Of a DNA stretch of 64,000 nucleotides, positions 35,666 through 45,888 are shown one piece after another (positions within the stretch are counted from its first letter, which is position 1; the number at the start of each line of letters is the position of its first letter). The DNA is from Marsupella aquatica. Taxonomy: Eukaryota > Marchantiophyta. The notes below the pieces were generated by a model, which was not told where the DNA came from, searched no databases, and worked only from the letters and a program-made list of their open reading frames with translations. Where the stretch lies: assembly GCA_973895155.1 (NCBI GenBank), contig OZ316897.1, positions 9,114,001 to 9,178,000 on the forward strand, given 5' to 3'. The position numbers and the translations under genes were made by a program.

Positions 35666-37980
35666 ATGAAGGCAGCGGGGCAGCGAATGAACCGGAGCCG
35701 CAGCTGGAGGGGAGGCGGGGGTCTTATTTCGGAGCAATCTGGCGATGCTGCCTATCGTTCCGTGTTCCGGCTGATCTTGCATTTGTGTTTCTGTTTTGTC
35801 TGTCTCGTTCTCGGATTCCGACTCTCCCGAGAATCACTCCTCGTCGTCCTCAGTGTAAAAAATTCAGACCCTGACCTTCATGGAGCGAGTATGTTGACTT
35901 CAATATCCTCCCAGAGAATTCTGGAGAACAGATCGCTTTTCCAGGATCCTCTACTCCCAAACTCGGAAGTGAAGCCCAGTGGTTCGTACCATGATGACGG
36001 TGTTAAAAGTAGCAGAGTTCACGTTGGGCGTCATGGTATTTTGATCCGTCCTTGGCCCCATCCAGATCCCCTGGAGACAATGGTGGCACAAAGCCTCATT
36101 GTCCGAGTTCAGCAGGAGCAGCGGAAACTCTACGGCTTGGCCGAAAGGAGGCCTCTGATTGTCATCACTCCAACTTACAGTCGTACTTGTCAGATGCTGC
36201 ATCTCACCAGTCTGATGAACACTCTCAAGCTAGTGCCCGGTCCACTGTCATGGATTGTCGTCGAGGCGAGAGAGAGATCCGCACAGACTGCGGCAATTCT
36301 GTCGAGGTCGGGTCTGGACTATCACCATCTGTATCTCAAGGAGCCTATGCCCGTAGATTGGCCAGAGCGGCACCGTAGGTCGACTCGACTCCGAATTAGA
36401 GGATTGAGGTACTTTAGAGACAGGACACTGCGTCCTTAACAGCTCTTAGGTCGTTGTATCTTGCAATCCTGTTTTGTAACCTGGCCAGTGATAATGTTGA
36501 GGTTCGTGCTGAAGAGGACCAGATGGATTAACTCCTGGCTTTTGCTGATAGTGCAGATTTATTAGGGAGCACGAATTGGTTGGCATTGTGGTATTCGCTG
36601 ATGAAAGCAATGCACATAGGCTCGAGCTCTTCGACGAGGTGCAGAAAGTTGAGTGGGTCGGGGCGTTCTCTTTGGGTCTCCTAATGCCCCCTCAGGCTTC
36701 CGATGAAGCGAACCAGTTATGGAGGTGGAACGAGAAGAACGTTCGTGCCCCGACCGCAGGATTCCTACCCGTGCAGGGTCCTGCTTGTAATGAATCAGGC
36801 CACTTGGTGGGGTGGCACTCAGAGACTGGAAATTTAGATGTAGTAAAAGATCAAACTGAAATGCCTCCGAATTTTGAATGGGCCGGGTTTGTGCTGAACT
36901 CAGAAGCAATATTGGATGGAATTGAGAAGCCGAGTTGGATTAAGGACTTTGACGAATGGGTTCCCCAAGATGGGCGGGCAGTAAGCTTCAATTCTATTGC
37001 CTCTGATGAATCATACATTGAACCGCTTGGAGATTGTGGACGAAGAATTTTGGCGTGGTGGGCTCGTATTGAGGCCAGATCTGATAGCAGGTATCCTGAA
37101 AGGTCAGTTTCACTTATCGGCTACAATTTGACTTTTGAAGTCGCCTTTCATGTATGCAGCTCCTGTAGAATGCGTAGCTACTAATAGCCTGGTTGCATTT
37201 ACGCATTTTACCGTGATCCATCTCGCTGCAAATTCGTTTATGCGATTGTTTATATCGAACGCAAGCCATAAAAATCACCCAAAAACTAGGCCCCAATATC
37301 CAGTGCTTTCCTCATGGGGAAAAATCAGGTTCAGGAATGCGATCTCATTGCGGTTAATAGCCGTAGGATCACTCTTCTCTTTAGAATTTGGATTTGGATG
37401 CATTTTATACATTTTGAAGATTCTTGAAGATACTGGCTTGACGGTGAATGTGTCTGTTCCGTAATTTATCGGCTACTTTCACCATGTTGGTCCAGACGAC
37501 TGAAACTACCTGCCTGACTCTGAGATCGTGCTGCTGAAATTTTAATACAGTATCAGCTTCCCGGGTTGGATTGTTCTGCTCTGTTTTTGACAATGACGAA
37601 GATGTATTGTAGTGTGAACGACCATTCCTTCAAGAGTTTCCTTAGCGTCTTTTCCTGTTTTGCTCATGGGTTGAACTAATTGGCGAAAGAAGTTGGATAA
37701 GCCTTTATTGGGTGGAAATACGAACTGGGTTTAGAATGATGACGTGCTTTCGTTGGAATTTGTTTTGTACAGATGGGTTGCAGAGCAGCAATTGGAGGTT
37801 TTAGTGCCCGCGAAGAGCACCCCTTGGCCGCCCCCGGCACCTCCTCCTCCTGTCAGTGATACTCTTCTAGTTGATAGTGAACGGGTCGCTGAAGAGTTGG
37901 CTCAATCAGAAAAGAAACGGCAAGGCAAGCAGTCCCGAAAAGGAAAATCAAAGAAGAAACCCAGCAAGGCAGAATCTTGA
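35666..37980 (+). CDS. IRX14: GT43 glycosyltransferase, IRX14-like (xylan backbone synthesis)
   Basis: Three exons: 35666-36408, 36566-37102, 37773-37980; 1488 bp, 495 aa; donors ag|gt, acceptors tattag| and gtacag|, phases match. A type II Golgi membrane protein is expected: short basic N-terminus (RMNRSRSWRGGGG) and one hydrophobic segment, about residues 33-51. GT43 landmarks: GRHGILIRPWPHPDPLE (about 121), RPLIVITPTYSRT, LSWIVVEA, GIVVFADESNAHRLELFDEV (about 254-273), VQGPACN, LVGWHS, EWAGFVLNSE, EPLGDCGRRILAWWARIEAR and VPAKSTPWP. The LVGWH/WAGFVLNS pattern and length fit IRX14 better than IRX9. The DxD-like motif reads ADES where I recall ADDS in flowering plants. The tail after VPAKSTPWP is Pro-rich, then Lys/Ser-rich. 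In plants IRX14 works with IRX9 and IRX10 to extend xylan (family knowledge). Confidence 0.95.
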
Positions 37981-39639
37981 GAGCCAGAGTCCATATTATA
38001 GAATTGAGTGAAGACGAAGAATTGAGCTGCTCGGCCGAGCGGACTTGCATTTCTCTGTTGACTTCTGGGGATCGTTCTCGGGAACACCACCTTTCTGGTC
38101 CGGCAGTTGCAAAGAGTTACACTCCTGTCAAGATCTTATATCTGATCGTACCCTCCATGTCATGGGTTGTTCAGGTGATGATGACAAACGTCATCTTCTA
38201 GGCCTTGTAGCCCTCATTGCAGTTCCTTTTCTATAGGAAGATTTAGTGCAGCCTTTCCCTGAATCGTGACAAGTATGAGTCATTTACTGATCCAAATATT
38301 ATCTCCTGCATAGTTCGTGCGGGTGTTTATTTCTGAAGCTGTGGGGCATTACCCATTCATTGTTAGACATTGTCAGTTTATAGAACACAGAGTGCAGAAA
38401 GCTGGTTACAGCGCTGCTACAAAGCTCGTTTACTCATGTCCTACGGCTGGCTGATTCTTGTGCAGTGAGTCAGTTGTGGAGTTTTCTTTAGGAAGTAGTT
38501 AACCTTCACCAATGGCTATGCCTTTGCAGTTCTCTGTGGCTTTGGCAGGTCATTCATGTATACTATGATGGGGCATTCGCTTTCCTGGTAGTCGCAATAT
38601 GGCAATTGACGAAGTTTGTTTTGCTATGTGTCCCGTCTCTTTGTCAAATTAATGTAATCCAGTTCCATACGAAACCGGCCAACCATCCGTCGTCCTATAC
38701 TTGTCTCTTTGTCAAATTAATCTAATCCAGTTCCATTGGAAACGGGCCAACCATTCTTCATTCTATACTTGTAACTTTGTCAAACTAATGTAATCCACTA
38801 CCATTGAAAACGGGCCAACCATCCCTCTTTCTATTGTTGTCTCTTTGTCAAATTAGTGTAATCCAGGTTCAGTGGAAACGGGCCAACCATCCGTCGTTCT
38901 ATAATTCTCAGCGTATGTTCCGTCTGGTGAATGGTACGGTAATGCAATATAATTTGACCTGAAAATGACACGAAGTATTGATAGGTGGGACTCGAGACGA
39001 TGGTTGTACCGGTCAAATATGCTTTACCACCGCCATCGGTCTGAGGATAGAGCAACGGCAGCCAGAGCTAGACGATTTCAAAACCTTCTGTGCATCTTTT
39101 AACTGGAACTCGGTGGTGTCGCGGGGTTTTTAGTGTTGACAACTTTACAGTTCTCGGAGGACTTAACTCTGTTCCCTGTTGCCACTGTGTTAGTTGTTTA
39201 ATTTGCAGTAGTTAATAGCCTCATGCAATGCTACAGAGATTCCCTCATTCAGAACCTTCACACCATTGCTGTGTTATCACTCATCGTAGGTGTACCAAAG
39301 CCAGGGTGTACCAGAGCCTGGGGACCCCTGTCTGCAGTAGGGAAAACGTATGTCCCTATAATAAACAATTCTACCAACTCTTTGTTAACCAAATGCTCAA
39401 AAGTACTGGGTGCTGAATTTCAGCATTAGCTCCTGTTACATGGTCCGAACAGGTTCCTCGTAATGAACCCGACCTTGGAGTCCTGTGAACTCTGAACTGC
39501 ACGAATGGGCACAGTGTGTGACCAGGTCTGAGCAGCTGCCTGCTTTATCCACAGCTCAATATGCAAGTCCCCTCAAGGACGTTAGAAAGGACCCTGGTAC
39601 CTGGCCATTCCCCCTGTCACTCTAGGTTCATTTCACCCG
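37981..39639. other. IRX14 3' flank and gene-free stretch
   Basis: The first few hundred bases may be the IRX14 3' UTR. No gene recognised. It contains the four-unit 68-bp minisatellite listed separately. Confidence 0.5.
38633..38904. repeat. 68-bp minisatellite, four units
   Basis: Units start at 38633, 38701, 38769 and 38837, each with gtctctttgtcaaattaatg, taatccagttcca, gaaacgggccaaccatcc and tctatac. The period is constant at 68 bp and units are about 85-90% alike by eye. Confidence 0.9.
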
Positions 39640-39789
39640 GATGTTCCCCTGTCACCCTTTGTTTTCCCTGCACTGTGATGGACAGGTGGGCAACAGTTAG
39701 CTTGGCAACAGTTGGAGGTTCCCCTGTCACCCGTTGTTCCTCCCTGCACAGTGATGGACAGATGGACAACAGGTAGCTTGGCAATAGTT
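39640..39789. repeat. 75-bp tandem duplication
   Basis: Two units (39640-39714, 39715-39789) with gttcccctgtcaccc, ccctgcacNgtgatggacag and gtagcttggcaa. Confidence 0.85.
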
Positions 39790-39939
39790 GTACTGAACAT
39801 ACATTACTTTTTGCAGTGCTCAGTTACCTGACAGAATGTGGGACTCATGTTACCCAATGGAAGGCTACCTTGCCCAAGTATGCCCTGTTCAATAGTAGCT
39901 GTACCTAGCATACATTGCAAATCGTAGTTACCAGACTGG

Positions 39940-40250
39940 ATCTGGAAGTGCTGTTGCCCAATGGAAGTTCCACTAAACTATGGTACCTCTACTAAGAGGA
40001 TCTGGAAGTGCTCATACCCAATGGAATTTCCACTAAACTACTGTACCTCCACTAAGAGGATCTGGAAGTGCTGCTACCCAAAGGAAGTACCACTAAACTA
40101 CTGTATCTCTACTAAGAGGATCTGGAAGTGCTGTTCCTCAATGGAAGTTCCACTAAACTATGGCACCTCTACTAAGAGGATCCGCACAGGAACCCTCCAT
40201 CTGGACCTGGCTGGGTACCTCTACTAAGAGCATCTGCACAGGCACCCTCC
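39940..40250 (+). repeat. 60-bp minisatellite (four units) plus an about 53-bp duplication; open frame across the array
   Basis: Units 39940-39999, 40000-40059, 40060-40119 and 40120-40179 share gatctggaagtgct, ccaatggaagttccactaaa and ctctactaagag. They are followed by two copies of tacctctactaagagNatc with gcacaggNaccctccatct. Because 60 is a multiple of three, the frame 39961-40227 repeats a 20-residue peptide (MEVPLNYGTSTKRIWKC plus three variable residues). No gene context or codon conservation suggests it is translated. Confidence 0.85.
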
Positions 40251-40582
40251 ATCTAGACCTGGCTGGCTATTGACATTGTTTTCGGGAGCATTGACATTTT
40301 TCCTTCTTGCATGGGTTCAGGGTACCCTGATATTTTTCCCAGGTAGGTAATGGAAGGAATTGCAGGCTAGTAAGTCTAGCACTTTTGGCAGGCAGGAAAA
40401 AGTTTTTCCCAGATTTAGCAAACTGCATCAACGCTTGTCACACTGCCACATGCCCAACTAGGACACCAACTTTACTGTTACTCCATACTCACTTCACAGT
40501 ACATTCATGCAACTATCTTTGCTTTGTGACAAGAGCATGCCCAAATGGTAGCCATTGGTGCCAGACAATTTTTTTGTTTGGG

Positions 40583-40684
40583 AGGGCTTGACTATCCTGG
40601 CCTGCAAGAGCATCCCTAAAGGACCCATTTACAAGCCCGCCCGCATCTGGTAAAGAGGTGCGGATGCTCTAAGAGAGTCAAGCC
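40583..40684. mobile_element. Short MITE-like inverted repeat
   Basis: Left gggcttgactatcc, then agagcatcc; right ggatgctctaagagagtcaagccc, which reads back as gggcttgactctcttagagcatcc. The left arm has a 12-bp insert. The roughly 45-bp core holds no gene. GAGCATC-type ends are common among plant hAT/PIF MITEs, but no clear target duplication was found. Confidence 0.5.
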
Positions 40685-40889
40685 CAAGGGTGTTTTCCAT
40701 GCTACTATTTAATGGATGCCTGCCAAGATTTTATTGACTACATTCCTGCCTGGCCAAACATTTGGCTGCTGGCGATTCTGTCCTCTGGTCCTACCCGTCT
40801 CTGGTTGGCCACCCCCTCTCCAATTGTCTGGGGTTCCTATGGCATTGCTTCCCTGGTGGACTACCCCATTTGATTCCTCAGGATTTTCA

Positions 40890-40897
40890 TTTATAAA
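40890..40897 (+). promoter_or_regulatory. Possible TATA box
   Basis: tttataaata-type sequence about 30 bp upstream of an A/C-rich segment (gcaaaacaagcaaaaccc). The only downstream plus-strand frame of note is at 41320-41796. Weak evidence; it could be a mobile-element promoter or chance. Confidence 0.2.
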
Positions 40898-41319
40898 TAC
40901 CCTCGTTCCAGGCAAAACAAGCAAAACCCAGACATCCTTCATTCAGTTTACAAGGGAGGTCGGTCTTTATTTAGTTTACAAGAGTGAGCCCAAAATGAGC
41001 ATATATCGTAAAATTTTCACCATTGCATACATGTTCAACACTTTTCCTTGGTTTTTTGCAACTTTTAATTTATAAGTTCAAACAGGGGCACACGGGATGC
41101 TTCTTCCCGGAAGGTGCAGTAGGATAGGCAACTATCTGTAACTGCACAAATCCACTTTTTGAACTTAGCACACCTGCAAACCCGCAAGAAGTGTACACAT
41201 GCTTTATCCCGGAGTGTGCACTTATAGAGACTACTGTAGTGTGAACTTTGGAAATCTAAGATGCACTAAAACCTGGCTTGCATGTACGTGGCCTTTCAAT
41301 TTGCAGCCCTAAATTAATG

Positions 41320-41796
41320 TTCTGGCAGTGCATATTTCCTGAGAAAATTGCGGCTGAAACACCTCATCATCTTAAGCAGAAACTGAGGTCAAGGTCTGCA
41401 AAATGTTCAGGCCTTTGCAGTTCAACCTCTGAAAAAGGAAGACACCATTATCCTGTGGTTAGGGCTCAAGGCTTCATCCCGGAAATTGAGGGAATTTGCG
41501 GGCCAATTTTTTTAGGGCTAGCTATATGCAAGTTAGCTCTTAGAGCCAATTTGAATGTGGGAGGCCTCACTTTTCCGGCGTCCAACTTCACAGATGGCAG
41601 TAAAGTATCATATGAGAATCATGTGAAGAAACCTCCTCATCAGGTGGGGCTTATGACATACAAAGTAGACAACCAAGGGCAAGGGTTGGAAACTTTACAT
41701 CCCTTGAGTTCCCAAACTTTGGAATCACAAAATACACAAAATGACAATAAACACACACAAAATGGACTTGTGTTGCTGGACAACAAATACTGTTGA
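41320..41796 (+). CDS. Unrecognised open frame, 158 codons
   Basis: Open from the ATG at 41320 (the frame itself extends upstream to about 41278 without another ATG). The product begins MFWQCIFPEKIAAE, includes VVRAQGFIPEIEGICGPIFL and LNVGGLTFPASNFTDGSKVS, and ends in an Asn/Gln-rich tail. I recognise no domain, signal peptide or clear membrane segment. Length alone makes it notable in AT-rich DNA. It could be a lineage-specific gene, a mobile-element remnant or a chance frame. Confidence 0.2.
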   Translation, partial: FWQCIFPEKIAAETPHHLKQKLRSRSAKCSGLCSSTSEKGRHHYPVVRAQGFIPEIEGICGPIFLGLAICKLALRANLNVGGLTFPASNFTDGSKVSYENHVKKPPHQVGLMTYKVDNQGQGLETLHPLSSQTLESQNTQNDNKHTQNGLVLLDNKYC

Positions 41797-41859
41797 AAAT
41801 CTAGATCCTAGGGAGTGCAAATTAAGGGACCCTAGTTTGACTGCCGCCCACATGCAAGT

Positions 41860-42100
41860 TGGGCTCTAATCAAAACCCACCCGCACATAATACCTGACCT
41901 CGAAGGTTCACCATGGGGAGCCCAAGAAGCACTTTACGAGGTGCATGTGGAGCTGTAATACACAAGCAAACCACCCAATGTTTTCATCCGCATATGGTTG
42001 TAATCAAACGCCACCCTCACGTAATCCTGACCTCGAAGCTTCGACATAGGCCCCAAGAAGCACTTTAGCAGGCGTACATGTGGCCTCATTCAATGCAGCC
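41860..42100. repeat. About 130-bp diverged tandem duplication
   Basis: taatcaaaNcccaccc, cctgacctcgaagSttc, cccaagaagcactttaNNagg and acatgtgg-like sequence occur from about 41868 and again from about 42000. Confidence 0.7.
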
Positions 42101-42619
42101 TCGTCAGCCCGACCACAAAGAAAACGAAATGTGAGTCACTCATCAATCTCCAATGAAAGCTGATTCGCTCTTCGATTGTACGCTTAGTGTTTGGCAACGG
42201 GTTGAACTTGTGATTGAAGTTTCCAATTGAGCCTAGCGTCATCTATTTAGTTGACATGATATAAATTGTTTCACCAACTCGTGGAGTGGTCCATTTCTTT
42301 TCAGTGAGGTTTGGTTCTTGAGACATCAGCTTTGGACGGTGATTGATTGAACAAGAAAGAGCATAACACCAACAACTCGTCAGCCTGTCTGAGAAGAGGT
42401 GAGTCACACATTTGACAGGCAAACAATTGTGACAGATTTCATGGGTTCTTCGTAGGGTAGTTCTTCGCAAAGGCAATTTCACTTTCAGTGAGGTTTGGTT
42501 TGGCTACTCGTTGTCCGTGAATAATTCTCGTTGTCATCTCGGCGCAAATTTATCCTGGACGAGGTTTTCAGCTTATTGTCGTCTCATTCTTGGTGAGAAA
42601 GGAATGCATCTTTTTGCTT

Positions 42620-42870
42620 GGGCTAGGAGCAAAGATAATGTTTATGTGGGCGAGTGCGATGTAGCAAGCCGGGTGGAAACGTTACCCTGATTATATTTGG
42701 GGCGGGTGGGGATCGCGTTGAATCATTTTTGGTTCTCATCGAATAAATGCTTTGACTAGGACAAGAAATAATGTTTCTATGGAGAGAGTGGTGTGGACAC
42801 CTGGTGGAAACACTTCCTGATTATTATTGTGGGCGGAGGAGATTTTGTTGAATCCTAATTGGTTTACCTT
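42620..42870 (+). promoter_or_regulatory. Duplicated block in the SOUL gene upstream region
   Basis: A block with aataatgtttMtatggNNRgag, ggtggaaacRYttccctgatta and gggcgg, then gttgaatc, occurs at about 42635 and again at about 42770, diverged. It lies 60-300 bp upstream of the SOUL start codon, so it probably lies in the promoter or leader. Confidence 0.45.
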
Positions 42871-42930
42871 GATTGCGATTGGCAGACTGTTGTAGGTCCT
42901 TCGTTTTCCTCTCTTCAAATTAACTTCATC

Positions 42931-43578
42931 ATGGGCACCATTATGGGCAAGATTTCGGTTGAGACACCGAAGTACAACGTGATTTCCAGTGGAGAAGGTT
43001 ACGAAATCAGGGAGTACCCGTCTCAGCTGGCCGCAGAGGTGACGTATGATCCAGCCACCATGAAGCGGGGCGCAGACGGTGGGTTCATGGTTCTCGCAGC
43101 CTACATCGGGGCCATAGGGAAGCCAGCCAACGTTGCAGCTGCAGGGGAATCAGGAGAGAAGATTGCAATGACAGCACCTGTGATCACACAAGAAGCACAA
43201 AAAGGAGAACCCGAGAAAATTGCTATGACCGCCCCTGTTGTCACTCAAGAGAGTGAAGCTGGCAGCGCGACAGAGGGAAAGAAGAAGCTCGTCACAATGC
43301 AATTCATCTTGCCTGCCCAGTATACGTCCGTGGAGAGCACCCCCAAGCCTACGGATGAGAGGGTTGTTGTGAAGGAAGTTCCAGCGAGAAAATTTGGAGC
43401 GACCACCTTCAGCGGAGTTGCAGATGACAGTCTGGTAGCGAAAAAATTGACAAGCTTGAGAACTGCCCTGGAGAAAGCTGGGTTCACAATCACCGGCCAG
43501 CACTTGGTTGCTCGGTACAACCCTCCCTGGACTCCAGGATTTCTGAGAACCAACGAAGTTCTGCTCCCTGTGGAGTAG
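42931..43578 (+). CDS. SOUL heme-binding family protein
   Basis: Single exon, 215 aa, ATG at 42931 in a taacttcatcATGGG context; a second in-frame ATG lies four codons on. The frame is also open upstream, but without the conserved MGKISVETPKY start. SOUL/HBP landmarks in order: GKISVETPKYNVISSGEGYE, EIREYPSQLAAEVTY, GGFMVLAAYIGAIGKP, EKIAMTAPVITQE and a second EKIAMTAPVVTQE, KKLVTMQFILPAQYT, PTDERVVVKEVPARKFG, FSGVADDSLV, LVARYNPPWTPGFLRTNEV and a final LPVE. It resembles the Arabidopsis cytosolic SOUL-1 type as I recall it, with the same duplicated EKIAMTAPV segment. No transit peptide is evident, suggesting cytosol. Heme or tetrapyrrole binding is family knowledge. Confidence 0.95.
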   Translation: MGTIMGKISVETPKYNVISSGEGYEIREYPSQLAAEVTYDPATMKRGADGGFMVLAAYIGAIGKPANVAAAGESGEKIAMTAPVITQEAQKGEPEKIAMTAPVVTQESEAGSATEGKKKLVTMQFILPAQYTSVESTPKPTDERVVVKEVPARKFGATTFSGVADDSLVAKKLTSLRTALEKAGFTITGQHLVARYNPPWTPGFLRTNEVLLPVE

Positions 43579-45287
43579 GTATCGTCGGCATTACTTCTCT
43601 CTGTTTCGAAGCTCCTGCATGTCCTTGCGGACAAAGTTTTCTATATGTAAATAACTTCTCAAACAAAGCAAACGAGAATTTTGTTTCCGGCCTTAGAGTG
43701 TAGTTGAAGGTTATGCAAACTTTTGAAGCTAACCTGGAGTCTAGCTCAGTATACTCTCTCGAGTGTACACTGGACTCTTTCAGCTCATCCAATCACGGGT
43801 TCACGTCTTCGTATCAGATTATTTTCAACATCCATTTTATTTCATTTCTTTGCTGGCCTGCTACATATTCTTAATATCCTTGTTATATGTTCGGTTACGT
43901 GGATTGTTCTGATTGTCCTCCACGTGCTTCACTTGAAGTAGATGTTGAAGAGGATGTGTAGCCAAAACTCTTCTACTAGATCTGAACGCCTGTTTTATTC
44001 GGATAGTCCACTCCAAATCTTGCAACGATAAAGATGGTAGCGGATTGAAAGCTTCAATTGTTGATGAATTCCAACACCTTGGAGGATGGAACTGTCTCAG
44101 GGGTTTTACAAGGAGCCCCTCACCTAGATTCACTACAGTAGAACTCTACAATGCTGCTCCTCATTGAGTTGAGCAATGTCCAAATTTACAGGAACCGTCA
44201 GACAATTTCCAATGCTCTTTCCAAGGATTCCATATTTGCACAGTAAAAGATGATGTCTACTTTGGGAAATTCTTGAATTCTCTCTGGTATTCTTCATGCG
44301 GATGTCATCCTTGTTTGAATAATACGTCAACTTGTGTCTGTGGGAAGTGTCTGCTCGAAGGTTTTCCCCCTGTCAGAGAATGAGTCTCCCAGGAAGAAGC
44401 TTTTGCCTCGAAAGATTTCAAATATGGGCATCGAACGAAGCACAAGACAGTCAGGAATTCTCCCATGAAGAATCTTGAACTGTAGAAAGTAGTCAGTTTA
44501 TCGGATGCTACTAATGCAGACGTGCTTAGGTCCTCAAATTGTAACAGGTAAATCCTGAAGAGAAATATCGGAGTACGGTATTAACTGGATGAGATGCTGA
44601 GAATGAGATGCACAACTGATACCAACTATATGCAATTGGAAATGGGAGAGTTGACGAAACCAGGACAGGACTATTCGTGAACTTAACTTTTAGCACTTGA
44701 TTGATCCTTGGCCTTTTTTTGCCGACTGTTAGTACTTACAATTGCTTACTGTCTTGGGATGCCAACCAACAATGACGCTCCTTCACAGCTTTTCTGAATT
44801 TTTCTTAAAATCACAGATTCAAAATTGCTGACTGTCTGAGGATGCCAATCAACAGATTAGTCTCGCTCATATTGGTCCTATTATGTGAGGACAGAACTAT
44901 TGTCAGCTGAGTGCAAAGGACTTAACAAAGTGAAGTAGAGTGTTGGGATCTCAAAATCTGCAAGGTAAGGAAAGCCAAGATCATATGGCACATTAGAGAA
45001 AAAAATCGTACACATAGTTAGCTGAGTCTATTCTGACGAAACCGTCTTTGGTCAAAAACCTGGTATCACAAATAATGGTTTTACATACCCTTCTGAAACC
45101 GTTGGGCTTTATTATGGGGCCATTTTGAGAGTCACCCCCCTGGTTCACCACCAGATTTTCTTCCCAACATGCCCAATTCAGTATTCTTTAATGTCCTGGC
45201 TCACCATCCTATTTGAATGATTGCAATGTGCCAATCTAAACATCTAGACTCATCATCTCATTCTACTGTTCTCTGCTGCTTTGTCAG
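43579..45287. other. SOUL 3' flank and gene-free stretch
   Basis: Probable 3' UTR followed by non-coding DNA. A loose duplication (gactgtYtgRggatgccaaYcaac) occurs at about 44750 and 44845. No gene recognised. Confidence 0.5.
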
Positions 45288-45740
45288 GTGTATAGAAGTG
45301 ATGGTCTGGGGCTGTTACTAGCCTGTAATCTTGTGACCAGAAAATGAAGAAAACTATGCATGTGTATAAAAATGATGGTCTGGGCAGGGTGTTACTAGAC
45401 TATAATCTTGCGACCAGAAATCGAAGAAAACTATGCATGTGTATAAAACTGATGGTCTGGGCAGGGTGTTACTAGACTGTAATCTTGAAGACAATGACAA
45501 GACTGCCAAACAGCAAAGAGCATTTTGGGAGTAGGGTTCAGACTAGAACCCAGCCTGGATAGTCTTTAAATTACATAAATGCAATATTGGAAGCCCAGGT
45601 CATCTTTATATTACACAAGTGTGACACAGGCAAAAGTTAGTGATCATACATATCCAAACAATAGATTATAGAAATAACAAGTACCTCCACAAATGATCAC
45701 ACACCTTATATTCCATGCCACACTTCCAAACCTAGCGCTC
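45288..45740. repeat. Dispersed repeat R1, copy 4, with three tandem left modules
   Basis: Modules starting at 45288, 45362 and 45439 (gtgtataNaaNtgatggtct, gttactagNctgtaatcttg, gaagaaaactatgcat) repeat with a 74-77-bp period. They are followed by the R1 right part: tgggagtagggttcagacta, caatagattatagaaat, tgatcacacacc. Non-coding. Confidence 0.7.
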
Positions 45741-45888
45741 CCGGTGGGGGTTGTTCGAGTGCTGCCCCACCACTAATATCCCATGTGCCAGTGCCTTGGT
45801 TACTCACCCTAATAGCGAGTCATGAATGTTACCATGGGTGTGAATGCTTTTATTATTGTGGGGCAGACACTACAGTGGCTAATAAAGC

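Noticed and set aside
34844-35782. Minus-strand Pro/Ser/Arg-rich frames up to 177 codons
   Set aside because: They are the complement of the GA-rich leader of the IRX14-like gene and overlap its first exon.
38633-38904. CRISPR-like array because of the regular 68-bp period
   Set aside because: Whole units are repeated with similar drift throughout, with no conserved-repeat/unique-spacer pattern; it is a minisatellite in a eukaryotic genome.
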